This document shows positions 1 through 5,362 of a stretch of DNA of 5,362 nt, piece after piece. The notes under the pieces were generated by a model. It saw nothing but the letters and a program-made list of their open reading frames with translations. It was not told where the DNA came from and ran no database searches. The first letter of the stretch is position 1; each line of letters starts with the position of its first letter. Source of the stretch: Candidatus Competibacteraceae bacterium (lineage in GTDB: Bacteria > Pseudomonadota > Gammaproteobacteria > Competibacterales > Competibacteraceae); contig JAAUQA010000269.1 of assembly GCA_012032855.1 (NCBI GenBank), forward strand, positions 1 through 5,362. The letters are read 5' to 3'. The translations under genes were made by a program, and so were the position numbers.

Positions 1-540
1 TAGGTGGCCGCGACGTGATACCAGACGCCGGTGACGAGCGGCGTCGTCCCGGCGACGGGATGGTTCTGTCCGGGCGAACTGCCCGCGGCGCCCTCCTCGA
101 AGTCCGCCACCAGGACCGCGTCCGACGCGCGGAGTCCGAGGAACCAGTTCATGTCGCGGTTGTTGCCGTCGGCCTCCCCCCTCCCCTTCGTGACCAGCGG
201 GATCGCAGTGACTCCCCCCCGTACCGGTCGACACGCTGGTGCCGGATCCGTCTCGCCTGACCCACGCCTCGAGGGTGAACTCGGCCAGTCCGAGGGCCGA
301 CGTGTTGCCGAAGGTCACATGGGCGCCGCTGCTGCCGAGATCGAGCGCGCAGTCCGGCGGCGTGCATGCCGCCTCGGCGGCGAGGGGCGCGTTCTCGGAG
401 AACTCGTAGAAGGAGTGGCCGGCCCGGAGTTTCATAAACTCGGGGTCCCAGCGTCCGGCCGTGGCGCATGGCCCAGACGGGGGGGCGCTCGACCTGTTCG
501 CCTCGGGCAGCCCGGACGAGCAGACCGGCGTGCCGAAGTT
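1..540 (-). pseudogene. LamG/concanavalin A-like jellyroll protein, internal fragment with frameshift
   Basis: Read on the minus strand from 540 downward, the frame gives NFGTPVCSSGLPEANR, then WDPEFMKLRAGHSFYEFSEN, then LDLGSSGAHVTFGNT and LGLAEFTLEAWVRRDGSG. After a one-base frame change at the G7 run (C7 on the plus strand, 214-220) it continues as VTAIPLVTKGRGEADGNNRD, MNWFLGLRASDAVLVADFEE and TTPLVTGVWYHVAAT, leaving the window still open. The pattern 'vtfGn...l.L..FTlEaWv', 'lvtKG' and 'gvWYHVAaTYDG' is typical of LamG-like domains, beta-sandwich modules usually found in secreted or surface proteins where they bind carbohydrate or protein ligands. Removing one G restores the expected TGTGGVTAIPLVTKG. 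Both ends are missing: the left by the window edge, the right by an abrupt join to ssb DNA. GC content is visibly higher than in the rest of the window. The domain identification is solid; the full protein and its role are unknown. Confidence 0.75.
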
Positions 541-552
541 CTGGATCGCGCG
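529..552. other. Junction between ssb start and LamG coding DNA
   Basis: On the minus strand the ssb frame stays recognisable through GAACTTCGG (541-533), while the LamG frame reads NFGTP from 540. The same nine bases can therefore be read as part of either gene, in different frames. Base composition changes at this point from moderate GC on the ssb side to very high GC on the LamG side. No inverted repeat, transposase or recombination site is visible. It marks a chimeric join, either biological (illegitimate recombination at a short shared sequence) or from assembly. Confidence 0.7.
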
Positions 553-592
553 TCAAATTGCCGAGAATGATCACTTTGTTGAATGTGGCCAT
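533..592 (-). pseudogene. ssb: Single-strand DNA-binding protein, first 20 codons only
   Basis: The minus strand from ATG at 592-590 reads MATFNKVIILGNLTRDPELR, a textbook N-terminus of bacterial SSB (first beta strand of the OB fold, the NKVIILGNLTRDPE block). After R20 the normal continuation (a tyrosine, then a TP-G-TAV segment) is absent, and the frame passes into nonsense made from the LamG coding DNA. A GGGAG ribosome binding site lies 8 bases before the ATG. SSB normally has 110-180 residues and coats single-stranded DNA during replication and repair; this remnant cannot do that. The 'MATFNKVIILGNLTRDPELR' flavour is more like Planctomycetota or Verrucomicrobiota than gammaproteobacteria, but 20 residues are weak evidence for a source. 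Confidence 0.8.
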
Positions 593-734
593 GAGGAAGG
601 CTCCCAAATAGGGGAAACGGGGAAGAAAGGGAGAAGCTCCATTGAAATGAAGCGCCGATGGAGGATGGAACGAAGTATCGTGATTTCGGCCAAAACAACC
701 GACTCCCCGGTATCGACGGAAATCAATCATCCAA
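593..734 (-). other. Upstream (leader) region of the ssb fragment, no gene
   Basis: This 142-base stretch lies before the ssb ATG on the minus strand and ends at the join with the Hsp70-like gene. I see no convincing coding sequence on either strand. The minus strand carries the ssb ribosome binding site (GGGAG, plus-strand 601-605) and a pyrimidine-rich stretch just before it. A possible weak promoter is TTGTTT followed by an AT-poor spacer and GATACT, but it is not strong enough to call. ssb is often preceded by rpsF in bacteria; no rpsF C-terminus is visible here. Confidence 0.45.
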
Positions 735-740
735 GGGGAT
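729..740. other. Junction between ssb upstream DNA and truncated Hsp70-like gene
   Basis: From the GGG codon at 735 the plus strand reads GDDLLLGGDNMDLALAH, matching GDHLMLGGDNMDLTLAH in the downstream paralogue. The codons before 735 (reading ...KSIIQ) have no match to the family, and the frame closes at TGA 681-683. The Hsp70-like gene thus begins abruptly in mid-ATPase domain. No mobile element end or repeat is visible at the join. Confidence 0.7.
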
Positions 741-1822
741 GATCTATTGTTAGGGGGAGACAATATGGATCTGGCCCTTGCCCATGTCGTCAAAACCAAG
801 CTGGCCTCGCAGGGTACATCGCTGGAGCTGTGGCAGTTGCAGGCGCTGACGCATGGCTGTCGCGCGGCCAAAGAAACGCTACTGCTTGATACTACAGTGG
901 ATTCAGTGCCGGTCGTGGTGCCGAGTCGTGGCTCCCGACTTATCGGTGGGACGATTAGTACCGAGTTGACTCGCGATGAAGTCACTCAAACTTTGATAGA
1001 GGGCTTTTTTCCGCACATCGAAGCCTCGGCTCGCCCGGCACAACGCGCCCGCGCTGCGTTGACCAAGCTAGGCTTGCCTTATGCGCAAGATGCTGCAGTT
1101 ACCCGCCACCTGGCCGCTTTTCTCGGTCGCCAAGTCGGCGCCACCCACGATTTGCAGGGTTTCGAAAACGCAGCAAGCAACGCCAGCTTCTTGCATCCCA
1201 CAGCGATACTATTTAACGGCGGCGTGTTCAAAGCACGGCAATTAGTCGAACGCACCTTGGACGTACTTAACAACTGGTTAGCCGCCGAACAAGCCGCTCC
1301 TGTTCGGTTGTTGGAAGGTGCCGATCTGGATATGGCGGTAGCGCGCGGCGCCGCTTATTACGGTTACGCCCGTAGCGGAGGCGGGGTTCGGATTCGAGGC
1401 GGCACTGCTAAAGCCTACTATGTGGGGGTGGAAAGCGCGATGCCTGCAGTACCGGGCATGGAGCCCCCGCTTCAGGCGTATGCATAGCGCCGTTCGGCAT
1501 GGAAGAAGGTACGGAAGCTGATTTGCCACCGCAAGAAGTCGGATTAGTCGTCGGTGAACCGGTTCGTTTCCGCTTCTTCGGTTCTTCGGTCCGGCGTGAT
1601 GACCAGGTCGGAACGGTGTTGGAAGATTGGTCGTCGGAGGAGGTTGAGGATTTGGAAGATATTGAGGCCAATCTGCCCGCTGAAGGACGCCCGCCCGGCG
1701 AAGTGGTGCCGGTTCGCTTGCGGGCGGCGGTGACGGAAGTCGGTACATTGCGTTTGGAGGCCGTACCCAGTAGTGGGGATGAAACCTGGAAAGTGGAATT
1801 TGATGTGCGCGGGGAGGATTAA
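735..1822 (+). pseudogene. Hsp70-like (DnaK-family) protein, 5'-truncated and frameshifted; paralogue of the next gene
   Basis: The reading frame enters at 735 in mid-ATPase domain. Recognisable blocks are LLGGDNMDLALAH (747-785), GSRLIGGTISTELTRDEV, LGLPYAQDAAVTRHLAAFL, ILFNGGVFKARQLVERTLDVL (adenosine-contact region, AAC of NGG at 1215-1217) and DMAVARGAAYYGYARSG, followed by a beta-rich substrate-domain-like part. Roughly 250 N-terminal residues, including both phosphate loops, are missing compared with the downstream paralogue. The frame stops at TAG 1485-1487, but a second frame continues without loss as CIAPFGMEEGTEADLPPQEV to DVRGED and TAA at 1820-1822; one T lost near 1478-1481 (GCG-TTA-TGC to GCGTATGC) explains this. 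The product would end about where the paralogue's DUF3731 extension begins, so the intact gene would encode a roughly 600-residue Hsp70-like protein. As written it cannot bind ATP. It could be an intact gene damaged by sequencing or assembly error. Confidence 0.8.
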
Positions 1823-1827
1823 TCATC
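1811..1827 (+). promoter_or_regulatory. Shine-Dalgarno (GGGGAGGA) and apparent ATC start of the second Hsp70-like gene
   Basis: GGGGAGGA at 1811-1818 is six bases ahead of ATC at 1825-1827, an ideal spacing, and overlaps the last codons of the upstream gene. In this frame there is no ATG, GTG, TTG or CTG between the stop at 1801-1803 and the GTG at 1972. Starting at ATC gives (M)ARKRRQSRYLVGIDLGTTHT, a normal N-terminus for this family; ATC may be a rare start codon or a G-to-C change of an original ATG. Confidence 0.65.
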
Positions 1828-4596
1828 GCCCGCAAACGCAGACAATCCCGTTATCTAGTCGGTATCGACCTCGGCACTACCCACACGGTCGTCGCCTATG
1901 CGGATACCGCCGGTGATAGTGAACCTGAAGTCCAATTACTAGCCATCGACCAACTGGTCGCGCCCGGCGAGGTGGCAGCCCGGCCGCTGTTGCCTTCCCT
2001 GCGCTATCATCCGGCAGCGGGCGAATTGGTCGCCAGTGATCTGCAACTCCCTTGGTCGATTGATCTAGGGTATCCGGTCGTTTTAGGAGAATGGGCACGC
2101 GTACTGGGTTCTCAAGTACCCGGACGATTAGTGGCCAGCGCAAAAAGCTGGCTATCGCATTCGGCGGTAGATCGCACTGCACCCATTCTGCCCTGGGGTG
2201 GGGCGACAGACGTCGTCCGGGTTTCTCCTGTCGATGCCAGCGCCGGTTATCTCGCCCATATCCGGGCCGCATGGAACCACCGCTTTCCTCGTCAACCACT
2301 GGAAAAACAGGACTTGGTATTAACCGTACCAGCCTCCTTCGATGAAGCAGCGCGTAGCCTGACCGTCGAAGCAGCCCATCGGGCTGGTTTAGGACAGGCT
2401 CGTTTATTGGAAGAACCTCAGGCAGCGTGTTACGACTGGCTGCACCGTCACCAGCGAGAACTGGATGATCTGTTGGCCGAGACTCGCTTGCTGTTGGTGT
2501 GTGATGTGGGCGGCGGCACCACTGATCTGACTTTGATCCAGGTCGAAGCGACCGAAAACGGACCGCAATTTACCCGGATCGGAGTGGGCGATCATCTGAT
2601 GTTGGGCGGCGACAATATGGATTTGACCCTAGCCCATACGGTGGAAAAGCGGCTGGGCGGCGAGCGTTTGAGCGCCGCCAGCCTTTCGCAACTGATTCAG
2701 CAATGCCGTTCGGCCAAGGAACGGCTACTGGCGCCGGATGCGCCGGAACGGGCTACAGTCACCGTATTAGGCGCGGGATCACGCTTGATCGGCGGTTCCC
2801 GCTCAGCAGAACTCTCTCGCGATGAAGTCCGATCCTTGGTAGTGGACGGCTTTTTACCGATTGTAGAGAGTACCGCACGTCCCCATAGCAGGCGGGGCGG
2901 CATTGTGGAGTTTGGCCTGCCGTACACTGCCGATCCTGCCATTAGTCGTCATATCGCGGCTTTTCTCGCTTATCACGCTCAAGTTGCCCGCACTGCGTTG
3001 GGAGATCAGGCGCCGAAAGACGATCTGATTCCGATTCCGGATACGGTATTGCTTAATGGCGGCGTATTTCATAGCGAGTCGCTGACCGACCGCTTGTTGG
3101 AAATTTTAACGGATTGGCGGGGCGCTCCATTATGTCAGTTAAAGAATGCCCAACCTGATTTGGCGGTTGCGCGCGGCGCAGTTGCTTACGGTATGGCGCG
3201 TCGTGGTCAGGGTTTGCACATCGGCGGTGGGTCGGCACGCAGCTATTTCCTCAGAGTCGAAAGCGATAAGAGCCAAACCCAAGGTGTGTGTTTGTTACCC
3301 CGTGGCACCGAAGAAGACCGCGAGTTGAGGCTAACCGAGCGCACCTTTTCTCTACGCCTTGGAGAGCCGGTGCAATTTCACTTGGTCTCATCCACCGCCG
3401 ATATCGTGAACCGCCCCGGTGATTTAGTCGAGATCAATGCGGAAACCTGCCGCACTTTACCGCCGATAGCAACTGTACTTGGCGCACAGGCTGGTGCGGA
3501 CGAAGTGCCGGTACAGTTGACCGCGCTGCTCACTGAAGTAGGCACCTTGGAAATGAACGCAGTGGCCACCGACGATTCCGACCGGCGTTGGCAATTAGCT
3601 TTCCAGTTGCGGGGTGATGAGCAAGCGACGGAACTTGAAACCGCTCATCCCCGTTTCCCCGAGGCGGCGGAACGCATTGAGCGGTTATACGGTTCCCGTT
3701 CAAAAGATGTGGGCCCGAAGGAAATCAAAACGCTCCGCGCTGACTTGGACAAGATACTTGGTAAGCGAGACAGTTGGACGATGCCGTTGTTGCGGGCGTT
3801 GTTCGGTGCGTTCTGGGAAGGTGCACGGCGACGGCGGCGCTCGGTAGATCACGAACGATTATGGTTTAACCTGGCGGGGTACTGTTTACGACCCGGTTTC
3901 GGTCACCCGTTGGATGAATGGCGTGTGCAACAGATCTGGTCGCTCTATGAACAAGGCGTGCAATTCAGCCAGGATGCCCAAGTTTGGGCCGAGTGGTGGA
4001 CCTTGTGGCGACGTATAGCGGGGGGGCTTGATGAAACGGCACAAATACAGGTGCTAAACGACATCGCCGAAGACTTGAAACCGCAAGCGAAGTTGTCCAA
4101 GGCAGCTAGAGGCAAAAGTTCTCGGAAACCCGGATATGACGACAAAGTGCGGTTAGCCGCCTCATTGGAGTTATTGCCTGCCGAACGCAAAACGGAAGTC
4201 GGCCAATGGTTATTGCAGCGATTAAAAGGGAAGGAGGAGTCGCCACAAACTTGGTGGGCAGTAGGACGATTGGGTGCGCGGGTACCGTTTTATGGCAGTG
4301 CGCATAATGTCGTCTCGCGCGAAACAGCCGCTGACTGGTTGCAGCAAGCTTTGCGCTTGGATTGGTACAAAATTCAGCCGGCCGCTTTTGCGGCGGTCAT
4401 GCTGGCCCGTCTCAGCGGGGATCGAGAACGGGATCTGGACGATGCCGCCCGCACTGAAGTAATAACCCGGCTTAAAGCCGCCAAAGCTGCCGAGTCTTGG
4501 ATTGAGATGGTAGAAGAAGTGGTTGAACTGGAGGAAGCCGATGAACGGCAAATGTTTGGCGAGGCCTTGCCCGCCGGCCTACGCCTAGTTCATTAA
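1825..4596 (+). CDS. Hsp70-like (DnaK-family) chaperone with C-terminal DUF3731-type extension
   Basis: A cytoplasmic Hsp70-superfamily ATPase of about 923 residues, far longer than DnaK (about 640). From a start at 1825, phosphate-1 is GIDLGTTHTV (residues 13-22), phosphate-2 is DVGGGTTDLTLI (227-238), and GGDNMD (261-266) stands where DnaK has GGEDFD. LNGGVF (410-415) and DLAVARGA (445-452) complete the nucleotide pocket. A beta-rich substrate-domain-like region follows (about 467-605), without the classical DVLLLD linker. Residues from about 611 to 923 are a helical tail resembling DUF3731 (DnaK-related C-terminal domain), with its conserved RPG at 689-691. The actual client and the role of the tail are unknown. 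The start is problematic: no standard start codon precedes GTG 1972, and starting there would delete 49 residues including phosphate-1, so the ATC at 1825 behind GGGGAGGA is preferred. The gene follows its paralogue after two bases, suggesting translational coupling. Family assignment is firm; the start is not. Confidence 0.85.
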   Translation: MARKRRQSRYLVGIDLGTTHTVVAYADTAGDSEPEVQLLAIDQLVAPGEVAARPLLPSLRYHPAAGELVASDLQLPWSIDLGYPVVLGEWARVLGSQVPGRLVASAKSWLSHSAVDRTAPILPWGGATDVVRVSPVDASAGYLAHIRAAWNHRFPRQPLEKQDLVLTVPASFDEAARSLTVEAAHRAGLGQARLLEEPQAACYDWLHRHQRELDDLLAETRLLLVCDVGGGTTDLTLIQVEATENGPQFTRIGVGDHLMLGGDNMDLTLAHTVEKRLGGERLSAASLSQLIQQCRSAKERLLAPDAPERATVTVLGAGSRLIGGSRSAELSRDEVRSLVVDGFLPIVESTARPHSRRGGIVEFGLPYTADPAISRHIAAFLAYHAQVARTALGDQAPKDDLIPIPDTVLLNGGVFHSESLTDRLLEILTDWRGAPLCQLKNAQPDLAVARGAVAYGMARRGQGLHIGGGSARSYFLRVESDKSQTQGVCLLPRGTEEDRELRLTERTFSLRLGEPVQFHLVSSTADIVNRPGDLVEINAETCRTLPPIATVLGAQAGADEVPVQLTALLTEVGTLEMNAVATDDSDRRWQLAFQLRGDEQATELETAHPRFPEAAERIERLYGSRSKDVGPKEIKTLRADLDKILGKRDSWTMPLLRALFGAFWEGARRRRRSVDHERLWFNLAGYCLRPGFGHPLDEWRVQQIWSLYEQGVQFSQDAQVWAEWWTLWRRIAGGLDETAQIQVLNDIAEDLKPQAKLSKAARGKSSRKPGYDDKVRLAASLELLPAERKTEVGQWLLQRLKGKEESPQTWWAVGRLGARVPFYGSAHNVVSRETAADWLQQALRLDWYKIQPAAFAAVMLARLSGDRERDLDDAARTEVITRLKAAKAAESWIEMVEEVVELEEADERQMFGEALPAGLRLVH

Positions 4597-4631
4597 TGAG
4601 TAATAACCGACTGAAAGGACCTGTTCAGTGA
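4596..4631 (+). other. Eleven-codon mini-ORF bridging two genes (tentative)
   Basis: The ATG at 4596-4598 overlaps the TAA of the Hsp70-like gene (TAATG). The frame reads MSNNRLKGPVQ and its TGA at 4629-4631 overlaps the GTG start of the next gene (GTGA). It has no ribosome binding site of its own, so it could only be reached by re-initiation. It could pass ribosomes from one gene to the next, or be chance in a 31-base gap. Confidence 0.2.
4614..4619 (+). promoter_or_regulatory. Ribosome binding site of the DUF4202 gene
   Basis: AAAGGA lies eight bases before GTG 4628-4630 and supports this GTG as the start. The alternative ATG at 4596 is in another frame and closes after eleven codons. Confidence 0.6.
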
Positions 4632-5233
4632 GCACCGATCCTAATCGTTTCAATAATGCCATCGCCCGCTTCGACCAGGCTAATGCCGAAGATCCCAATA
4701 AAACCGTGGTCGGGGATACCGAATATCCGAAAGAATTGCTCTATGCTCAACGTATGGCGGCGCAGCTCGAACAATTCGCCCCGGCCGCATCCGAAGCTTT
4801 GCGGTTGGCGGCACGCTGCCAGCATATTCGGCGCTGGACCATCCCACGCGATCAATACCCGGCAGGCCGTAAGGGCTACAAACAATGGCGAGCGAATTTG
4901 GCGAAATTTCATGCCGACACCGCCAGTGAAATACTTCGCGAGGTCGGTTATGACGACACTACCATCCGTCAGGTTCAGGCGCTATTGAGAAAGGAAAAAT
5001 TAAAAAGCGATCCAGAGGTACAAACGCTGGAGGACGTTATTTGCCTAGTCTTTCTGAACCACTACTTCGCTGATTTCGCGCATAAACATGATGAGGAAAA
5101 GATCATTGATATCTTGCGCAAGACGTGGAAAAAAATGTCGCCGGAAGGCCAAGCCGCAGCATTAGCACTTGAACTAGCACCAGACTCAAAGAATCTAGTC
5201 GGCAAGGCGTTGACAGCCGATTCACCCGGTTGA
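4628..5233 (+). CDS. DUF4202 domain protein, possibly a degenerate HD-domain fold
   Basis: A soluble 201-residue protein with no signal peptide or membrane segment. It carries the blocks I associate with DUF4202: RFDQANAEDPN near the N-terminus, YPKELLYAQRMAAQLE (33-48), ALRLAARCQHIRRWTIPRD (57-75), FHADTASEILREVGYDD (94-110), LLRKEKLKSDPEVQTLEDV (119-137) and FADFAHKHDEEKIIDILRKT (147-166). The length is normal for the family, and the whole protein is present. The function is unknown. By eye, the order H66, H95, D136 in the contexts LAARCQH, FHADTASEIL and LEDVICLVFL resembles the H...HD...H...D scaffold of HD phosphohydrolases, with the aspartate of the HD pair replaced by I67 and no clear first histidine. 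The GTG start has AAAGGA eight bases upstream. The gene lies 31 bases after the Hsp70-like gene on the same strand, so it is probably co-transcribed and may act with it. The family call is confident, the HD relation is inference. Confidence 0.85.
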   Translation: MSTDPNRFNNAIARFDQANAEDPNKTVVGDTEYPKELLYAQRMAAQLEQFAPAASEALRLAARCQHIRRWTIPRDQYPAGRKGYKQWRANLAKFHADTASEILREVGYDDTTIRQVQALLRKEKLKSDPEVQTLEDVICLVFLNHYFADFAHKHDEEKIIDILRKTWKKMSPEGQAAALALELAPDSKNLVGKALTADSPG

Positions 5234-5235
5234 AT

Positions 5236-5239
5236 GGAG
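5236..5239 (+). promoter_or_regulatory. Ribosome binding site of the solute-binding protein gene
   Basis: GGAG at 5236-5239 is nine bases before ATG 5249, inside the 15-base gap after the DUF4202 stop codon. There is no room for a separate promoter or a terminator in this gap, which favours co-transcription. Confidence 0.5.
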
Positions 5240-5248
5240 TTTTCAAGA

Positions 5249-5362
5249 ATGAAGCTGCTGTCGGCGTTGATGATGATCCTGGCCATTATGTCGGGAAACC
5301 CTGCCGCTATCGCTGCAAAGATCATTATTCCGATGGATCCTTATCCACCTTGGAAATTCGTC
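5249..5362 (+). CDS. Periplasmic solute-binding protein, N-terminus only (cut by window edge)
   Basis: The 38 visible codons begin MKLLSALMMILAIMSG, a short basic start and hydrophobic core, followed by small residues with a plausible signal peptidase I site after AAIAA. The mature part begins KIIIPMDPYPPWKFV. The 'hydrophobic strand, D-x-Y-P-P-W' opening is typical of the first strand of family 3 extracellular solute-binding proteins (amino-acid ABC transporter or sensor-type binding domains), where this segment helps form the ligand pocket. No ligand can be inferred. The gene starts 15 bases after the DUF4202 stop with GGAG in between, so it may be the next cistron, although a periplasmic binding protein has no obvious link to a cytoplasmic chaperone operon. 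It could equally be the sensor part of a longer signalling protein, since the rest is outside the window. Confidence 0.7.
   Translation, partial: MKLLSALMMILAIMSGNPAAIAAKIIIPMDPYPPWKFV

Noticed and set aside
31..570. A 179-codon open frame on the plus strand.
   Set aside because: It is the antisense shadow of the GC-rich LamG coding region; the product is low-complexity and rich in Arg, Gly and Ala, with no recognisable motif.
593..734. A promoter (TTGTTT / GATACT) for ssb on the minus strand.
   Set aside because: The spacing and -10 match are poor, and such hexamers arise by chance in 140 bases; mentioned only as a weak possibility.
149..985. A 278-codon open frame on the minus strand that contains the ssb start.
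   Set aside because: It runs antisense through the Hsp70-like gene, crosses the ssb start at 592 and continues into out-of-frame, arginine-rich LamG DNA. Only the 20 ssb codons within it look like protein.
1470..1490. Programmed ribosomal frameshifting as an explanation for the split Hsp70-like gene.
   Set aside because: No slippery heptamer or obvious stimulatory hairpin is present at GCGTATGCATAG, so a deletion is simpler.
1278..1835. A 185-codon minus-strand open frame.
   Set aside because: It lies opposite the Hsp70-like gene, is rich in Pro, Arg and His, and has no family resemblance, whereas the plus strand aligns with the paralogue across the whole span.
735..3640. The two Hsp70-like segments as an artefactual duplicate of one sequence.
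   Set aside because: They are clearly diverged at both protein and codon level and differ in their C-terminal parts, so they are real paralogues and not an assembly repeat.

Overview
The window is a mosaic of three compositionally different segments, followed by a coherent operon. The right-hand 4.6 kb (about 735-5362) is moderately GC-rich and carries a co-directional plus-strand operon. Its protein sequences resemble gammaproteobacterial homologues (inference from recall, not from a search). The left-hand 0.7 kb does not match it in composition, strand or gene content.

Layout. Positions 1-540, minus strand: the interior of a very GC-rich LamG/concanavalin A-like jellyroll protein, running off the left edge and broken by an extra G in a homopolymer. 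Positions 533-592, minus strand: only the first 20 codons of a single-strand DNA-binding protein (ssb), with its ribosome binding site and about 140 bases of upstream DNA (593-735). About 735-1822, plus strand: an Hsp70-like protein that lacks the first half of its ATPase domain and has a one-base deletion near 1478-1481. Positions 1825-4596, plus strand: a second, paralogous Hsp70-like protein of about 923 residues with a C-terminal DUF3731-type extension. It has no ATG, GTG or TTG at its natural start; an ATC sits there behind a strong Shine-Dalgarno. Positions 4628-5233: a DUF4202 protein of 201 residues that looks like a degenerate HD-domain protein. Positions 5249-5362: the signal peptide and first residues of a periplasmic solute-binding protein, cut by the right edge.

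How the genes fit together. The two Hsp70-like genes abut (stop TAA at 1820-1822, next start at 1825) and share the same unusual motifs (GGDNMD, LNGGVF, AVARGA). They are most likely an ancient tandem duplication in which only the downstream copy carries the DUF3731 tail. The DUF4202 gene follows 31 bases later and the solute-binding protein gene 15 bases after that, so all could be on one transcript. This is an atypical, largely uncharacterised chaperone operon, with no visible J-domain or GrpE partner in the window.

Caution. Two abrupt gene-to-gene junctions, two single-base frameshifts and one lost start codon within 1.9 kb suggest that the left part is either a misassembled or low-accuracy contig end, or a decayed recombinant region. 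The sequence alone cannot separate these. The portion from 1825 rightward reads cleanly.
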